A stretch of 64,000 nt of DNA from Patiria miniata (taxonomy: Eukaryota > Echinodermata > Asteroidea > Valvatida > Asterinidae), in NCBI RefSeq assembly GCF_015706575.1, contig NW_024037050.1:5580001-5644000 (forward strand). Reading direction: 5' to 3'. Positions 47,118-61,432 of the stretch are shown one piece after another. Every line of letters starts with the position of its first letter. The stretch's first letter is position 1. The translations under genes and the position numbers were made by a program. The notes under the pieces were generated by a model. That model did not search any database. It was not told the DNA's origin and saw only the letters and a list, made by a program, of their open reading frames with translations.

Positions 47118-50100
47118 GACACGTTTTTGACACTTTTGTTTTTATAATTTCGATGTTGTCGAAATCGTGTCAAAGTTCGGCTCATTACAGATTCGTGCAT
47201 GGTTCCTTCAGCCAAATATTTTCAACAAAATTATTTTTGAAAATATTAAGAGAGATACCATTTTAAAATGAACTATGTTCAACCATCCTTGGAATTGGAT
47301 TGTATTTCGCACATAATGACGTCATGAATCGCAGAAAAACATCACTTTAACCTTCACGCGATTATTGCACTGATCTCCAAACAACAACCAACTTGACTGG
47401 AGAAAAAAAAAATTATGGCTGTTTCTATCACTCATGGCCGCGTCCTTAAACCTCGTCTGCGGAGTTAAAAAACAACCCTACAGTGTACTGTACATCGACT
47501 GCCCCTGGGGTCGGTACTGCGACAAATCCCCCTTCTATTTTGTCATCGCGGAAAAATCAACATGAGAGGGTAAACTTTGAGGTCACGCCAAAACGGTGCC
47601 ACGGTTACCCCAAATCCGCGGGACCCGGCCCCCGTCAACCCTACGGTCGTATCCCGAGCTTGTCCCGGTAGAGCGTCGACCCCGTGTGCCAGAGCTCTCT
47701 CGGTGTTTCCCTGCAGTTTGCTTTCCCGGTGCACGTACGTATATACGTTTAAACCCGAGGATTTCATTTGATAGTTATCGCAGATTGCACCCGTGGGAGA
47801 CGAAGCAAGAATTGAGGGGGGGGGGGGGGGGGGGGGGGACACAGGGAAGACAGAACTGGAGGGAGAATATGGGACGCAGAGCTAGATCAACAAAGATGGT
47901 TACGGAACAATAGGATTTACCAGTCGCAAGCCGAAGGCCGTAAGTCGCCTGTATACACACCGGGCAAAAAAGAGAGAGAACGGAGGCTGGATCTAAAACG
48001 TTGAGCATCGGGAAGGCTCATGACAGACTAACACTCTCGCCTGCTCTCACATCTTGACAAATGCCCTGCACCGTTAGATCAGGGTGTTTACTCAAGTGCT
48101 GCGGCTTGTCAAAACCTCTGATATGAACGAGGGAAACCTGCAATAATTTGTAACAGAGAATTCCGGCTGTTCTTTTCTATAGTCGGCGGTTCAATACTGC
48201 AATTTCATTTCTAACTCTCTTGCTGTCGATATGTTTCCAGTGAAATGACAATAGCGCCACCTATTGACCTAATGTGAAAATGCTTGGTTTGATTGAAAAA
48301 CAGTGCGTGTATATCATACTCGGTTTCTTTTTGAAAGAAGCATCCTTGAAACTCCCAGACATCTAATCTCTGATTGTTATAACCTTGTCTTTTCTTTTTA
48401 TTAGTCTAAGGTCTTTTGTACTTGTCGGTCCTTCGGAGCGTAAATTCATGCACATGAGGGCCGCCTTCAAAGTTTCAAATTGGAAAACAACCCATTACAT
48501 ATTGTCTCATTGGAAAGGCCGTAACTCATCCAATTCCAAAGATGGAACCCATTTAAAAGAAATTATCTGTTAAGACAGGAAAAATCTTTCAGGAATGGAC
48601 ATAACCACCTTGTACATAAGTAAACGTTTAGTTCGATTCTCCCATATGAACTTTTTGTTTGTTTGTGTTGTTTTGGTTGTTTTGGTTTTTTGTTTTGTTT
48701 CAATTTTTTCCAATTGGTAGGAATGTGTGCTTTTGTCAATAATCTAATCATGATTGAGGTTTTTGTCAAAATAAATGACCGGTTTGCGAGGCGTATATAC
48801 TGCGAGATATAGTTGGCGGAATCCAGGACAATAGCGGTCGGATTAACTGACCGCAAAAAAAATCCGGAAGTATTTTGTCTAGATTGACGGCTGGACGCTT
48901 CCCGGTGTCAGTCCGTATTTATTTGCCATTATCTATTTGCGTTTCTACTGACCGGTCCATTCTAATACTGTTTGACGGCACTACTTATCCAATTAGCGCA
49001 GTACACACATTTATTTTACTTTAATCCTTTTGGCCACTATCTCGTCAACTCGTGTTTGTTTCTGTGATTGGCAAAGTACACTGACTTCTTAATCCCTTCT
49101 CGGAAAGAAGCTCTCTTTATTAAAGCGGCACTTCAGCTCGTAATAAAAGAAGAAGAAAAAAAACCTTCCCGTCCGAAATACAAGCTTCACTTCACGCTTG
49201 GTCCGTAATTTCAGTGATTAAAGTCCATTCGGTTGCCAATTAAAGCAGGATCTGTGTTGGTACCAACCATCGGACATGGAGCAAATTATAGGCCTGTCTT
49301 TATTGGTTTTGAGGAGTCCCGGTAAGGCGTAGCTTTATAAGATCCAATTAATATCCGTTTTTCACCCTACCCCGACGTTTTTGTTGTTGTGGCAACAAGG
49401 AAGGCTTTTTATAACCAGCCCCAAACCCGTGTTGTTGATTTTGTTTTATTAGTATGTTTGAGTGCAATTGATACGGGATAGGACCGGAGTGCTTTATTTG
49501 ACTTTGCCCCGTAATATAATTACGGTTGAAATTAATGACGCTTTCACGACTCCGCGCGTGAGGCGTCATTCATGATGCACAACTTAAGCACGCTGCCTGT
49601 GTGTTTCCGCAACCCGGCAGCTTGTAGTGTTCGCGCCAGCGCTAACGTGCCCGATATCGCCACCATTAAACGCGCTGCACTGGCTAGATCGAATTAACTG
49701 TAATTTATTTAATTCCATTTCAGCTACAAATAGCGTGAGATGAATGGCTATTATGACACCAGTGAGAGCTGTGTTGATTAAACGCACAATGTGCTCACGA
49801 TCCTGCGGCACCTGCCTCGCTAGCTCTCGGCGCGTGAAAGACTTACATCATGAGACCGGCGTCTTATGGTATTTTTTGGACTCTTTCTTTACAGCAAAAT
49901 GGAAATCCGTTCACATTGTGACTTTTGCCGCGACGTCAGACTTATACACGTATTCCCTTGTTGTTTTGTGTTATAGAGACATGCGCATTACGGTCATGGG
50001 TCCGTTTTACCCCGGGTCTAATTTTTCATACGACACTAGATTTCAAACCCGTTCAAGCTTACGTAGACATGTATTAAGGGATTAGTCGGTGCATCATTCT

Positions 50101-53100
50101 CTCAAGTTGACCTGCATGTTAAAGAGTCAATTAATTTAGAAACAAACGTTTGCATAGTCATATGTTCGCTAAAAAGATGTGAACAGTCATGTAAATAATA
50201 TGATGACAGAGGATCCAGTTCATTATTTGTATCATTAAGTTGAATGATGAATAATTTTACGTGCTTAAATTTGATAAGTATACGTGTACAACTTTTCTGT
50301 CGATGTACATTATTTCTTTTTTTTTATTTTGCCAATTGAGGTGGAGTTAGATCTTAGCAAACTGGTCAGTTATATGAAAACACTTCATACAAATAAATCA
50401 AATCCATAGACTTTTAAACTCGCTAGGTTATAGCAAACTGTAGTTGCATCTGACTTCAGTGATTTCAGTAACGACGCCGTATCGTACCCCGAGCAAGGAA
50501 GCGGGCGTTGGCTGGGGCTAGGCACGGGCCGGCCTCCCATCAAACCCGAGCCACTAATCCAAGATTATTACATTTCCCCGGAACCACCATTCCTTACAGG
50601 ACTTTTTTTTGCCAGAGGTGCCTGTTTTAATTTGATGGGAGTTAATTTAGCGATTGGGGTGGATTTATAAAAAGCTGGTTTGAGCGATATGAGCGAGTAC
50701 GAAGCTCGCGCTTGCCTTTATTCTCATAAGAAACTTGAAAATATAAAAAAGATGATTTCAGTGTGATTTAAGATATCGTTTTTGCTGTGACAGAGTGTTT
50801 TTAATGGGCGTAGTATAGGTGATGAGCATATGAAAAACTGAAAAAAAATAACATTGACACAAAGTCTGAATCTAAGAATAGAACATTTATCACTTATGGA
50901 CATCATGATGGCCATGAACATGTACTGCAAAATGAGAGTGATCCTGACTACTATCAGCCTTATTACCTTCGCCCAGAAGGTTATAGTTTCATCGGATTTA
51001 GTTAGTTTGTTTGTTTCATGTTTGGTTGGTTGGTTTGTCTGTTTACTCAGAATGTTATGGACGGATGTTCATGTCATTTTTTTGTAGGGGTTGGTCCTTG
51101 GTACAAGTACAAATCGGTAAGATTTTGGAAGTGATCCGGATCTGGGTCTGGATCCAAGACCCATCATTTCTGGAATATCGATGTGATTTTGATTAAAAGG
51201 ACCTTTCCCGCATATACTGTACTTCTCATGCATATTTTAGCGTTTTTGCCTTTTTTTTTTGGCGGGATTTTGCAGCCGATTTGTTGGGAGGGTTAGTTTG
51301 GCTGCTGCGTGCCCATGGCAACTCATTTCGGTCGTGCAGACTTTTGATGATTTTTTTTTTTTTTTGGCGAAAGCCCTGTTTTATTCGGATTAGTCATTGC
51401 AATAACATTACACGCGGCCCCGACTGCTGAGGGCAAAGCAAAACAGAGATATACGGCATAACATTATACAATCGATCATTTTTCATGTCGTTTAACTTTG
51501 GGGGTCCGGCCAGAAAGGCAAGCGGCGTTAAAAGGCTCATCAATGCAAAGATGGCTCATGAATAATTCATGGCGTGCCGGGGTGAACGACCGGGAGAGCC
51601 CCGACGGCCTCGCTGATGGCGCACGAGGCAAATGATGACGGAAGTTTTGCATAACTTGGGCTACGTGTACCCGACCCGACAGTCAGTCGGTCAGAACGGA
51701 TTGATATTGTTACAAGAAGTGAAAAATTAAAAGCCCTCCATTGTGAGTGTTTACAGTGTGCCTCGGCGCGAGGCAGTCCATAATTATGGATACGATTGGA
51801 CAGTTTCACCACTGTGTAAATGTGCAACATCACGGATGTTTTTCACACACCAGCTTAATGCGAATTATCATTACGGTCATTACAGTCGTTTGGCGCGTTT
51901 CGTTTCCTTTTGTACTTCTGTCAAATTGCAGGGAAAAAGTCCTTCGTTTGGGAGCAAACTTGAAATGAAAAATTTAAGTTCCGAGAAGGAATTAACATTC
52001 AAGTGTTCGCTTCATTCAGGTTTACTGAGAAAGCAAACATTTAATGTAATCACTAGGCTTACTGAGTTTACTTTTTAAAAGTTGTTTTCCCTCAAAGAAC
52101 ACACAAAGAAACGTGATTGATTTCAGTTTAAATTAAGTCCACCATCTTGTTTTGCACTGGCCTTTTTCCCCGCTCTTCATATAACCCGCCAAAAGCTAAA
52201 GCGGGTTAAATGGATGTCGTCTGCTCATCTGTATGCAAATCAACTTGCCATCTTGCCCCCCGTAGCTGGGGTAGAAATTTCCCTTGTTTGTCTGAGGCGG
52301 TGCAATCCCCCCCCCCTTATCTTGGCACTTTCTCCGTATATTCGTTTTCGGGGAGAGATTGTTCCCCCGAGGTCGGGACCATTTAGCTCGGAAGGGGCAA
52401 CTCCTCATTGCGATCGGTTTTTCTGGAAAAGTCTTCAGGATGCACTCCTGGCAGTGTTTTCACCACCGTGACAACAAATTGTCTTCCGTAGATCAAGTCT
52501 GCTAAGTTTTTTTTCCCAGGAGAACTTCCGACTGGGAACCTTTTCTGGGTTTCTTGCGGGGGCGCCGCGGGAAGGGTTGTAAACCCTCACCTCCCAGGAA
52601 TAATTACTGAGAGACAGGGACTGCTATTTTTAGGAAGGAAAGGGACAATTGTAGAGAAAACTATGTCGAGTAGTTTTTGAAAAAAAAAGAATAAAGCCGA
52701 AACTAGAATATTTGTACGACATGCGCTTTGAAAACGATCTCTGATGCAAAAGGATGGTTCTAAAAATAAAGATTTTACATCATGAGGACGTGAACTTGTA
52801 GATTTGCAATGAGATTTTGCTAATCGGGAATTTTGTTATTGTTGACAATGGAAATTAAAAAGCAGTTTTCACTTTAATATTTCAAGTACGTTAGAGAACC
52901 TGGGTATTTGTGCATACCGGTATATATCGTTGCGCTGATTGTAACTGGTATACGCAAACATATACGAAATGGGTTTGCATTTCGATGATAAATGGGAAGA
53001 CCGGTAACTGGACACGAGAGGGCTTCCTAGGAACAATTTTGTTTTGAATAACCATTATGGCGATAAGGGTAACTGCTCAAGTTTAATTGGTCCTCATTTA

Positions 53101-54408
53101 CTCAGGCCATTAAATTGCTACACAGTTCAACTCATTAGACCATTCTTTTACATTGCAAAAATGCATGGAACAACAGGCTTTTTTTTCTTCTTAATAGTAG
53201 TAACCTGTATAATCTCGGGTGCCAAACCCATCTGATTTAAGAGTTAGGCCTAAGTATTAAATCACTACCACGATTTCAACACCAGAAAGAATGCAAACTC
53301 GTAACATGGCTAGTGTTATATAAACACCTTCGCTGATCTATATAAGGTAAAACTCTATACCACCGATATTGTTGGTCAGTAATTGAAAGTGGAGAATCCA
53401 GTATGTGGCATTTTGAACATCAGCAGTAGTTGTGTTGTTCGGCTGGTATAGAGCTAGCTCGCGGTCGATGCCTCCTCTATCTCGTACACAGCAGGCGGAA
53501 TTATCCCCTCTGGCTCCGTATACCATCCATAACCATCATCCCGGGGCATAAGGATTGGCGGGATTAGCACGGTACAGAACTTCTAATACGCTCCCCTTCA
53601 CAATCCGTCAGCTCCCAACACACAGACACACACACTGCCAAACTCTGAGACAGAAACACGGGAACTAGAAAAAGAGAGGGGGGGGGGTGTTAAAAAAAAG
53701 CAGCAGGACCCTCAAGGTTGTGTTCGTTTGACGCATCCGCGCGGCGTTTCCGAAATCTGTGAGAAGAGGCGGGAGGCTCATCCGCGGTTTTGCGTTTCCA
53801 ACCCCACGATTCCTGTTGCAAAGCTTCGGTGTGTTGATGAGGAAGGGTGGTTTTTTTTGTGTGCGGCCCGGGGGTAGGAACGGGCCCTGGCTCAATGCGT
53901 GGATGGAGCAGCTCAAGCAACTGCTCACATCCAATGCCACAAACTGTTGGAAACAACACGAGAAACAGGAGCCATAAATAGAGAAAGAGTGGGAGATGGG
54001 GGAATCGGGGGGCTTTCGATTTGGGGATCGCGAATCTGGCCATGCTGTAATTCAATACACTTCTCGAATCCCAAGTTTGTCTTGCAAATCCCTCTTCACA
54101 CCGAAGCACGGTAATTACTGGAAGTTGACGTAACTATGGCAATGACTATATACTCTCTAAATTCTAAAGAGTGAAACTAGCTACTAAACGATTTATATTG
54201 AAAATCAGTCCAATTTAAGATTGAAATACTCTGAAGAACAATCAATAGGCCTACAGTGGAAACTCGAGTGAAAATTCGATCTATTCGATGGAATGAATTT
54301 TACTCTATATAACGTCTGTTCCTAAGTTCCAGACGGTGGGAATAAATAATGTGTCACTCGAACAGATTAAATATTCACTTTTTTGGAAGTAAGAGAGCAT
54401 GCCCAGTA
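45946..54408. other. Long non-coding interval with homopolymers
   Basis: Clear items are A24 at 47087-47110, G23 at 47816-47838, a GTTT-rich stretch near 48655-48710, TTAATCC sites near 49021 and 49090, and a T run near 51347-51364. Short frames occur throughout but none resembles a known protein. Confidence 0.4.
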
Positions 54409-54671
54409 GCGGATCTAGAGGGGATGGGGGGCTTACAACCTCCTCCCCATTCAGTCGCTGACTAGTAAATTGGGCCAAAAATAATGGATGGAATGCTAAA
54501 GATCCCAAATTTGTTCTTGAATTGCCATAGAATGCAGGAAAATCATTACGGGGGACACACCCCCTGGATCCCCATAGCAGGGCGTGTATTCGGCACGCTT
54601 TTAACCCCGGGCCCCTCCCCCTTTAATCACCCCCCCCCCTTCTCTGGAAGCTATAGATCCGCCCTGATGCT
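54409..54671. mobile_element. GGCGGATC-family MITE, complete copy
   Basis: The element 54414-54666 starts CAGTAGCGGATCTAGAGG and ends TAGATCCGCCCTG, with flanks ATGCC (54409-54413) and ATGCT (54667-54671). The interior TTCAGTCGCTGACTA and GGAATGCTAAAG align with the copy at 8806. Confidence 0.82.
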
Positions 54672-57600
54672 CAATATTTTATACGGAAAAAAACCTATAC
54701 TTGGGTGCTTTTACATAAAGTACAATTGTGAATTGAAGAACCAACAATTATGTTGCGTTTGGTGTCGTGCATGGGAAATAGCAACAACCTGCCGAAAACC
54801 AATCGCAAAGTAACATCGCAGATATCACTCAGCAATATTTTCATGCTTAGTAATCTATTTCTATATGCTTAGCAGCACCAGGAATTTGTCTACATGTCAC
54901 TTACTCGTAGTATTGTCTTTTGCTATTTTGTCTTTTGCTATTCATTAATGTTTTTGTTACGTTCGAGCTGACACTTTCAACCCGTTTAAGGCTGTCAAAA
55001 TACATCAACCATTTTTTTACCTCAGTAGTTAATGCGCATATGCGGTTGAGTTATTGTGCGGTTGAGTTATATATGTAATCTCAGAATGTGCAGAAGGATT
55101 GTGTTTCTGGATTAATCAGTTCCAAACCGCGCATGCGTGTTTCACCTGGTGGACAAATTCAGCACAGGCAAATCCATTCTGCGCGACATACGCCCAGCTA
55201 GCTCCTCGTGTGCGAGCAGCGCGAATGTATTAGAGATCTATTCAGATCTCGCTTCAGACCGGATTGGAAATCAATGTATAGCGTGGCGGATATCAAGAGC
55301 TGGCGCTCGTGTTGAGATTTCATTAACACTTAGTTAACCCTGGAATCCAAGGAAGAGAGGTCCAAAACTCAGTCTCATGAAGTGGAGAAATGTCATTGGG
55401 CAAATGGGATTAACAGCGTCAAAGTGACGAACGTCTGAATCGAAAAAAAAAAAAACACGCTAAAATCTACCTTCGTCAAAATCGCTCCTAGGAAGCAAAA
55501 AAACATTTTCCTTTGGAGGATAATACGCTCATTGTTTGATAATCGCTTTTTGGAGTTTCAATGTCTTCATGTAGCTATAGAATCAAACAAACTCAGTATG
55601 AAATCGCTTTAAACAAATTGTTTGTTAGCATGCGATACCGATAATCGAGAGTGAATATAGGTAAAACGAGGGGCGAATAATTAGGTTTGGCGTCAGTAAT
55701 ATCATGATATCAATGACGATATATAAAAAAAAAATATATATATTCTCTATACGGACGCAACTATGTGGTGCCACTGTGATTCAAGTTATGAGCTAAGGTA
55801 TTTTGGCCAAATTTATACTCCCACGACCTGGTTTATCATTGGGGCCAGAATGAACACCTAAACTGGTCAACCAGCATTCGATATAACTGTGTGGGATTGT
55901 AGCAATTGCCGTCTTCTTGCCTTAAAGAGAGTAGGTTTTTGAGGTCCTTGATCGTCCCCTCGGATCATCTTTGGACGGTTTGTAACGAGAAAGACACTGG
56001 ATAGAAAAAGTTACAAATGAGCAATTTACTGCAGTTAAAGAAGGTTCATGTCATGCCTTTATTTTGGGTAAAACTGCTCATTGGATAAAACCCCGAATGT
56101 TTCGATTGGTGAACGAGGGTCTAGGTGAAATCTAACCTGGATCGTTCATCACCCTTACCCTTCCATTATACCACCTGTTCCTATCGACTTTAAACACGGC
56201 GCCCTGGTACAGCGGTTGAGATCAGTCAAATCCAACCTTTTTGATCTTGTTCGTACCGCTTTAATTTGCTCGATATTTCCCCCATACCAAAATTAGTCGC
56301 AGAAAAAGGTAAAGGTCCCCATGTTGCTCGGCTTAAGCCCTCGGTAAGATGGCTTCGGTCCGTGCTGGTGTCTGCTTTCTACGGTCCTCGCCCTTGCAGC
56401 GCCTGGATGTCTGGGGTCGGAGCCTCACGGTAAGAACTCACTCCGTGGCGGGGTGGGATCACCTTACCTCTTACCATAAAAAGAAAGAAAGGGCGAAAGA
56501 CAGTAATTTCGTGAGAGAAAATGCATCAGTTCTCAAGAAATGGTCATCAGTGGAGGGGATCTACTGCGATTATAGGCTACTGAGTTTCTTTGGAGTGATA
56601 TACTGGGAGAGTTTGGGAGCGTGTTAGGGCCAGGTCGGCAGTTCAAGATGTCCCGGTGATGCTTTCTCAGGGTGACTCATGCCGGCCGACATCTGAGAAC
56701 GACTGATCTTTCTTTGACTTGATCCGTGGAATGGCATGATCTCTTGTGGTCGGGCTGTCCCAATTCTGAATAGTAGCGGCCACTGTAATTAAGAAGTTGG
56801 CCAACTCTTTGCATCCTTGAGTAAAGAACGTTTGAAGGATTTTAAATCTTGAGTACCCTTAAAGTATGAAGCACCAAACGATTGCATTTGATTATATATA
56901 AAATGCATACTGGTCTTTTACATGTGTTTGTGCGTAGAATAATGGTACTATTTTGATGCATGTGCTTTGGCCCTGCGCCAGCAAATTGCATACACCTTAT
57001 TCTGCAATTGGGCAATATTTAGGTTTTGTTTGACAGATAATAAGGCGGACCCACGTACAAAATGCTTTGTCTGATTGGGCTAAACCTGTTAAGTTGAACT
57101 GAGCACGGATGGTTGTACCAAATTGCAATAACAGTAGACATTTTACGGGTGAGATGCGAGTGACGAGTTCGGGGTTTGGATGCGCCCTAGTGCATGCGAG
57201 AATGTAACAAACTATCTTTTAGGGTTAACTCAATGGGATTCCTACTAATAAGATGTACCACCATAAAAGGAGGGTGGTCTCTATTGACATTTTCCTATAG
57301 GTTAGGTTAGTATGCTCTTGTCCCCACTTTCCTTCAGTGAATTATGCATTTTGAGGACAAGTTTCCTCCGCCCACACGCCGGAGGGAACGCCACCGACGT
57401 CTTTAGGTAGCTCAGTGACGTCACTGGCATGTGATTAGCATATTATGAAGGTGATGCTGGCGATGATGTTGGTCTCCTGGTGGTATGGTGAAGAAGATGA
57501 AGGTCGAGATGGTGATGGTCTGTAGACTGTGGTGACGAAGGTGACTTTGATGGCAATGATATTATTAGGGATGATGATAAAGGGGCGGTTCCAGACGGGA

Positions 57601-59005
57601 GGGGTGTGCTGACTTGTAAAGCGTAGCATATCTAGACATTCAGCATATGTCTTCATTAATTTGTCTTTTCTTTATTGACCAACCTGTATATTGAAGGTCC
57701 AAGGCCAGAATTGATATACTGCATCGATATGCATGTATTATATTGTATATAAGGTGGATGATGCCAGTTTTTGGCCGGTTGGGTGTGTAATGCTCAAACA
57801 TGTGTACGAGTGCATCCTCTCATCTTCAGACAATTATTGGAGACGTAAGACGTTGCATACGATACATTTGTAACGCTCGATTGAGATAAATCCTACCATG
57901 CACTGTGTTTGATTTACGACGAGTCATAGCTATCGTGCAACATACACTAATCACATGATACTACCGACTGCACCCGATCCCGTGTTTAGCCAAGACTCGG
58001 CCGCATCTAAATTGACAAATAACGATCTGGAATCAATGAGGCGAGGCAGTCTATGAAACCTTGCCCCAGCCGAGCTGCTGTCTCTCCTGTACCGTCCCCC
58101 ACTTCTCGCCCGGCGATGACCCCCAAGATGCGATCGATCGACATCATGAGCCCCTTAAACAGGCCACACCCTCGCGGGAATGCGCGCAAACGTAGCCAGG
58201 CCGAAAAAATAATAATAAAGAACTGTCTTTTGGGACCCGGCGTAGTGGGCCGTACGGCATCGCGCGCGCGTCGTACGGTTACTGTTCGCTCCAACCCTGC
58301 TGATAGTTAAAAGAAAGTAAAAGGCGGCAGTCTGTTGCTGTGATTTCAAACGAATCAGTCATTCATCCGAGAGAGATAGAGCATTCCACTTGTGTCTGTA
58401 CGGACGGCGGAGAGCCCGGCGAGAACCGTGTTGACCGTGACTCGGCGAAGGGAGCGATCGAGCTCGGCGCAGGCATACCTTGAGGGGAATCGCTCGCATG
58501 ATTAGCTCGTGATACCGTGTGGTACTCAGACTGATCAGCCACGGCACATTGCGCCCAGAGAAGATTAGGACGAGGAGCAAAAGTCTCAACCCTATGCTCG
58601 CCAAATTTCCATCAGTCTTTCCTTCACACTTCTTGGTGGATGTGACCGACTCATTAGGCAAAGATACCAAGCGTAACTCGTGGTACACAGTAGTCCGCTA
58701 AATGTGTTTCTGGATCGGCCATTGAATCCCCAACCTTGAATCAAACTCGAACAGCAGTTTAACAGATGTATTTAAGCAAGTTTTCATTTGGGTGAGTATG
58801 ATCTATCTATTATTGAGTCGCAATTACTCTGCTGAATTTTTGTACATAATGTTAATCCCTATAATAATAGTCAACGTCTTTTCCTAACCAACCGACATAA
58901 ATCTTTTTTTGTTTATCTGACCACCTGTCAATCAATTACCTCCTATTTTCCATCATTTTATCATTATGGAAATCATCGACAATCAGTAAATAATTACCGT
59001 CTTTT
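54672..59005. other. Non-coding interval
   Basis: An AT-repeat stretch lies near 55722-55745, an imperfect GATG-rich repeat near 57445-57585 and a CpG-richer block near 58030-58500. No exon is recognised. Confidence 0.4.
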
Positions 59006-59009
59006 TTAT

Positions 59010-59360
59010 TGTCACAATCCCTAATTAATAATATCGTCATCGTTGTCGTCGTCTGTCGTTGTCACCGTCATTTGTCATCATTTTCGTCGTCATGTGTCAC
59101 TGTCGTCATTTTGTTGTCTGTCACTGTCCCAGTCTATCATTGTCATATTCTTCATCATTGCCATTTGACTTTTTGTCAATATTGTTGTCGTCTGTTGTCT
59201 TTGTCACTTTGGACATCGCCGTCGTCGGCAATGCCGTTTCGTCGTCATTGTCACTCAAGCATCATGTCTGTATTGTCATTATTGTCTTGGTACATTTATC
59301 ATCATTGTCGTCGTAAATGTTCACTATCATTTTCCTTCTTATAATTGTCACTTTCGTCAC
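59010..59360. repeat. Imperfect GTC/ATC trinucleotide-rich repeat
   Basis: GTCATCGTTGTCGTCGTC-like units run for about 350 bp with many interruptions. Frames crossing it are simply translations of this low-complexity DNA. Confidence 0.75.
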
Positions 59361-59945
59361 CAAGGCCGCCATCTCAACACTCGCGATCACTGTTACTACC
59401 TGATTAATATTTTATGTCTCACATACTGGACATTTTGACTCATCATATCAGAATGAAACAGAATTTTGAGAAGAGGGTGTGTCTGTCCTCCGATTATCAC
59501 CCGGAACGTGTTAGCCGTATAGCACCTGCATTACACATTCTTCATACCGTAAATCATCTAACACTGTATACATTTTATTGTAAAAAAAAAGCCATTTAAA
59601 AATAACTGTCTGGCTTTCTAAAGAGCCGTGAAGCATTGCTAGTAGCGTCAGAACCAACCAACCAAGTAACAGAGTAGGCAGTGAACCACACATACATGGG
59701 CGGGTTAATGCACCTTGATAGGACCCCGTCTACGAGCCGGGTTTACTCCCGTACACCCCCATTGTGTCTCGCTGCCCAGGTCGATATCAGGAGGGCGTTA
59801 ACGATGAATGCCCAAGTGTGGAAATACTGGCACCCCCCTTCTCTAAACAAGCCGCTTGACAATGGGTCTCATGCCTTCTGTGGTTAGGATACCGCCGACG
59901 CGTACAGACAACAAAACCTTCCCATTTGAGGGGCCGATTGGAAAG

Positions 59946-59962
59946 AGGGGGGGGGGGGGGGA
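59946..59962. repeat. G homopolymer
   Basis: A run of about 15-17 G, one of a set of long G/C runs scattered over the window. Confidence 0.8.
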
Positions 59963-60434
59963 GGAATAAGGGTTCGATGGCCTGAGCTGGCAGGCCGGTT
60001 CACAGTGCTTCTAGGATCGATTGTATCAGCGCAAGTGGGAGTGGGTCTATTAGCACGCCCAGATAGGTTTGTTGGATAAACCTTTAGTAGATAGAGGAGA
60101 CGCGGTTAGCTCCAAAGTGGTATCAGTGGACTTTTCCCGAGTTGGTCTTCACCGAGAATTACTCACTGTTAATAAGAGGAACAAGATGCTGGAGATGCTG
60201 CATCTTTCCTAATTGGTATCCTGTTGTCACGCACTGCCACCATTTGGATTGTTAAGTGTCCTCCGTCTCGTTAGTGCTAAAATTCCTATTAAAATTTGCC
60301 CCGACTACATGACTTATGTAGCAGTTTTGGTAGTTTTTGATTTTGTCTTTATCGCAACAACAAGGATGATGAACGTGATATAGAAGGCAAGTATAAGATG
60401 GTAAAGGTGCCACTGAAGACAAAGACGACAGTAA

Positions 60435-60610
60435 TAGACCATTATCATATTGCGGCCATCTTGATTTTTCCCCATTCAAATCCACGTAACCAAAGTGAGG
60501 CTGGAAGGAAAAATAGTCTGGTTCCTTTTTGCACAGAAAGCATTATCATTCAGTACTTTTATGGGACACAGGGAACATGACTAAAATGGTGGAAGCATGA
60601 TAAAGGTCTA
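60435..60610. mobile_element. Small TA-flanked MITE
   Basis: The element 60437-60608 starts GACCATTATCATATTG and ends CATGATAAAGGTC, with related sequence inside each end (GGCCATCTTGAT and ACTAAAATGGTGG). TA flanks both sides. At 172 bp it is non-autonomous, mariner-like by its TA duplication. Confidence 0.68.
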
Positions 60611-61359
60611 TAGGCATTCGACTTGGCTTTGTATTAAAGGTCGTTTTATCTTATACATACATGCATGCGAGATCATAATCTGCATCCCATCAGAATAGAC
60701 ATTGAGGCACATCATAGTGAAGCTGTAACCTCCGACTTTTGACCTGCAGCTGCAGGAGTTGATCTTTCATTGGTTGTAGGAGTCATTGCCAAGGTCAACA
60801 ATCGGCGGAAGTAATGCGCGTTTTCCTCGCACCAGCTCAGCACAAATGGGCCGTTCCTCCTGCAGCCTCCTCGTCTGCCAAGTCAAGCCCCAAAGGCCCC
60901 AAGGCACATCTTGGCGCCGATCAAGCTTATTTGGGCCGCTTTTGTATTGAGCGGCTCGTGTGGGTTTTATTTTATTTTTCTTATTCCATCAGGCAATTTC
61001 ATGAATTGTTGTGGGCATTTGTAGTCTTGGGGCTGGCACTACCGCTAATTGTTTGTTACGGGGGATTGACCCACCGTGTATGCCGTCACGTCATCGCGAC
61101 ACTCGGGTGGTTAGATGTTGTTGAACTCGGAAAGCCTCGGCTACCATCAGTGATCTTCGGAGCGAAGTCGGGTATTTCCACAATGCACTCAGATATTCGA
61201 TTTAAGCTTCGCATGGTTTGGCATGCACTTGGTTTAGAAGTATATGGAGCAGACTTATTAACAGAATAAAACACGTGCAATAGGAATGCTCCCTTGTACA
61301 TGCTTTGTAATGCCTCATTAACGCCTTTTTTCAGTGTAACAAAGGGGAAGACATACAAT
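60611..61359. other. Non-coding interval
   Basis: A 151-codon plus-strand frame starts at 60814. Its peptide has a short hydrophobic stretch but no family match that I know, and the opposite strand is partly open too. I do not call a gene. Confidence 0.35.
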
Positions 61360-61432
61360 TTTAAATCACGCCCACTTTTAAATCACGCCCTCTGTAATTT
61401 AAATCACGCCCACTTTTAAATCACACCCACTG
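61360..61432. repeat. Four-copy tandem repeat of AAATCACGCCCAC
   Basis: Four units with TTTAAATCACGCCCAC-type sequence occur in a row, the last changed to TCACACCCAC. Confidence 0.75.

Noticed and set aside
58053..58310. Basic 85-codon plus-strand frame opposite a 95-codon minus-strand frame
   Set aside because: Both strands are open because the block is GC-rich; neither peptide is recognisable.
59009..59344. 111-codon plus-strand frame rich in Ser, Val, Cys and His
   Set aside because: It is a translation of the GTC/ATC low-complexity repeat.
60814..61269. 151-codon plus-strand frame with a hydrophobic stretch
   Set aside because: No recognised domain, no splice context, and overlapping open frame on the other strand.
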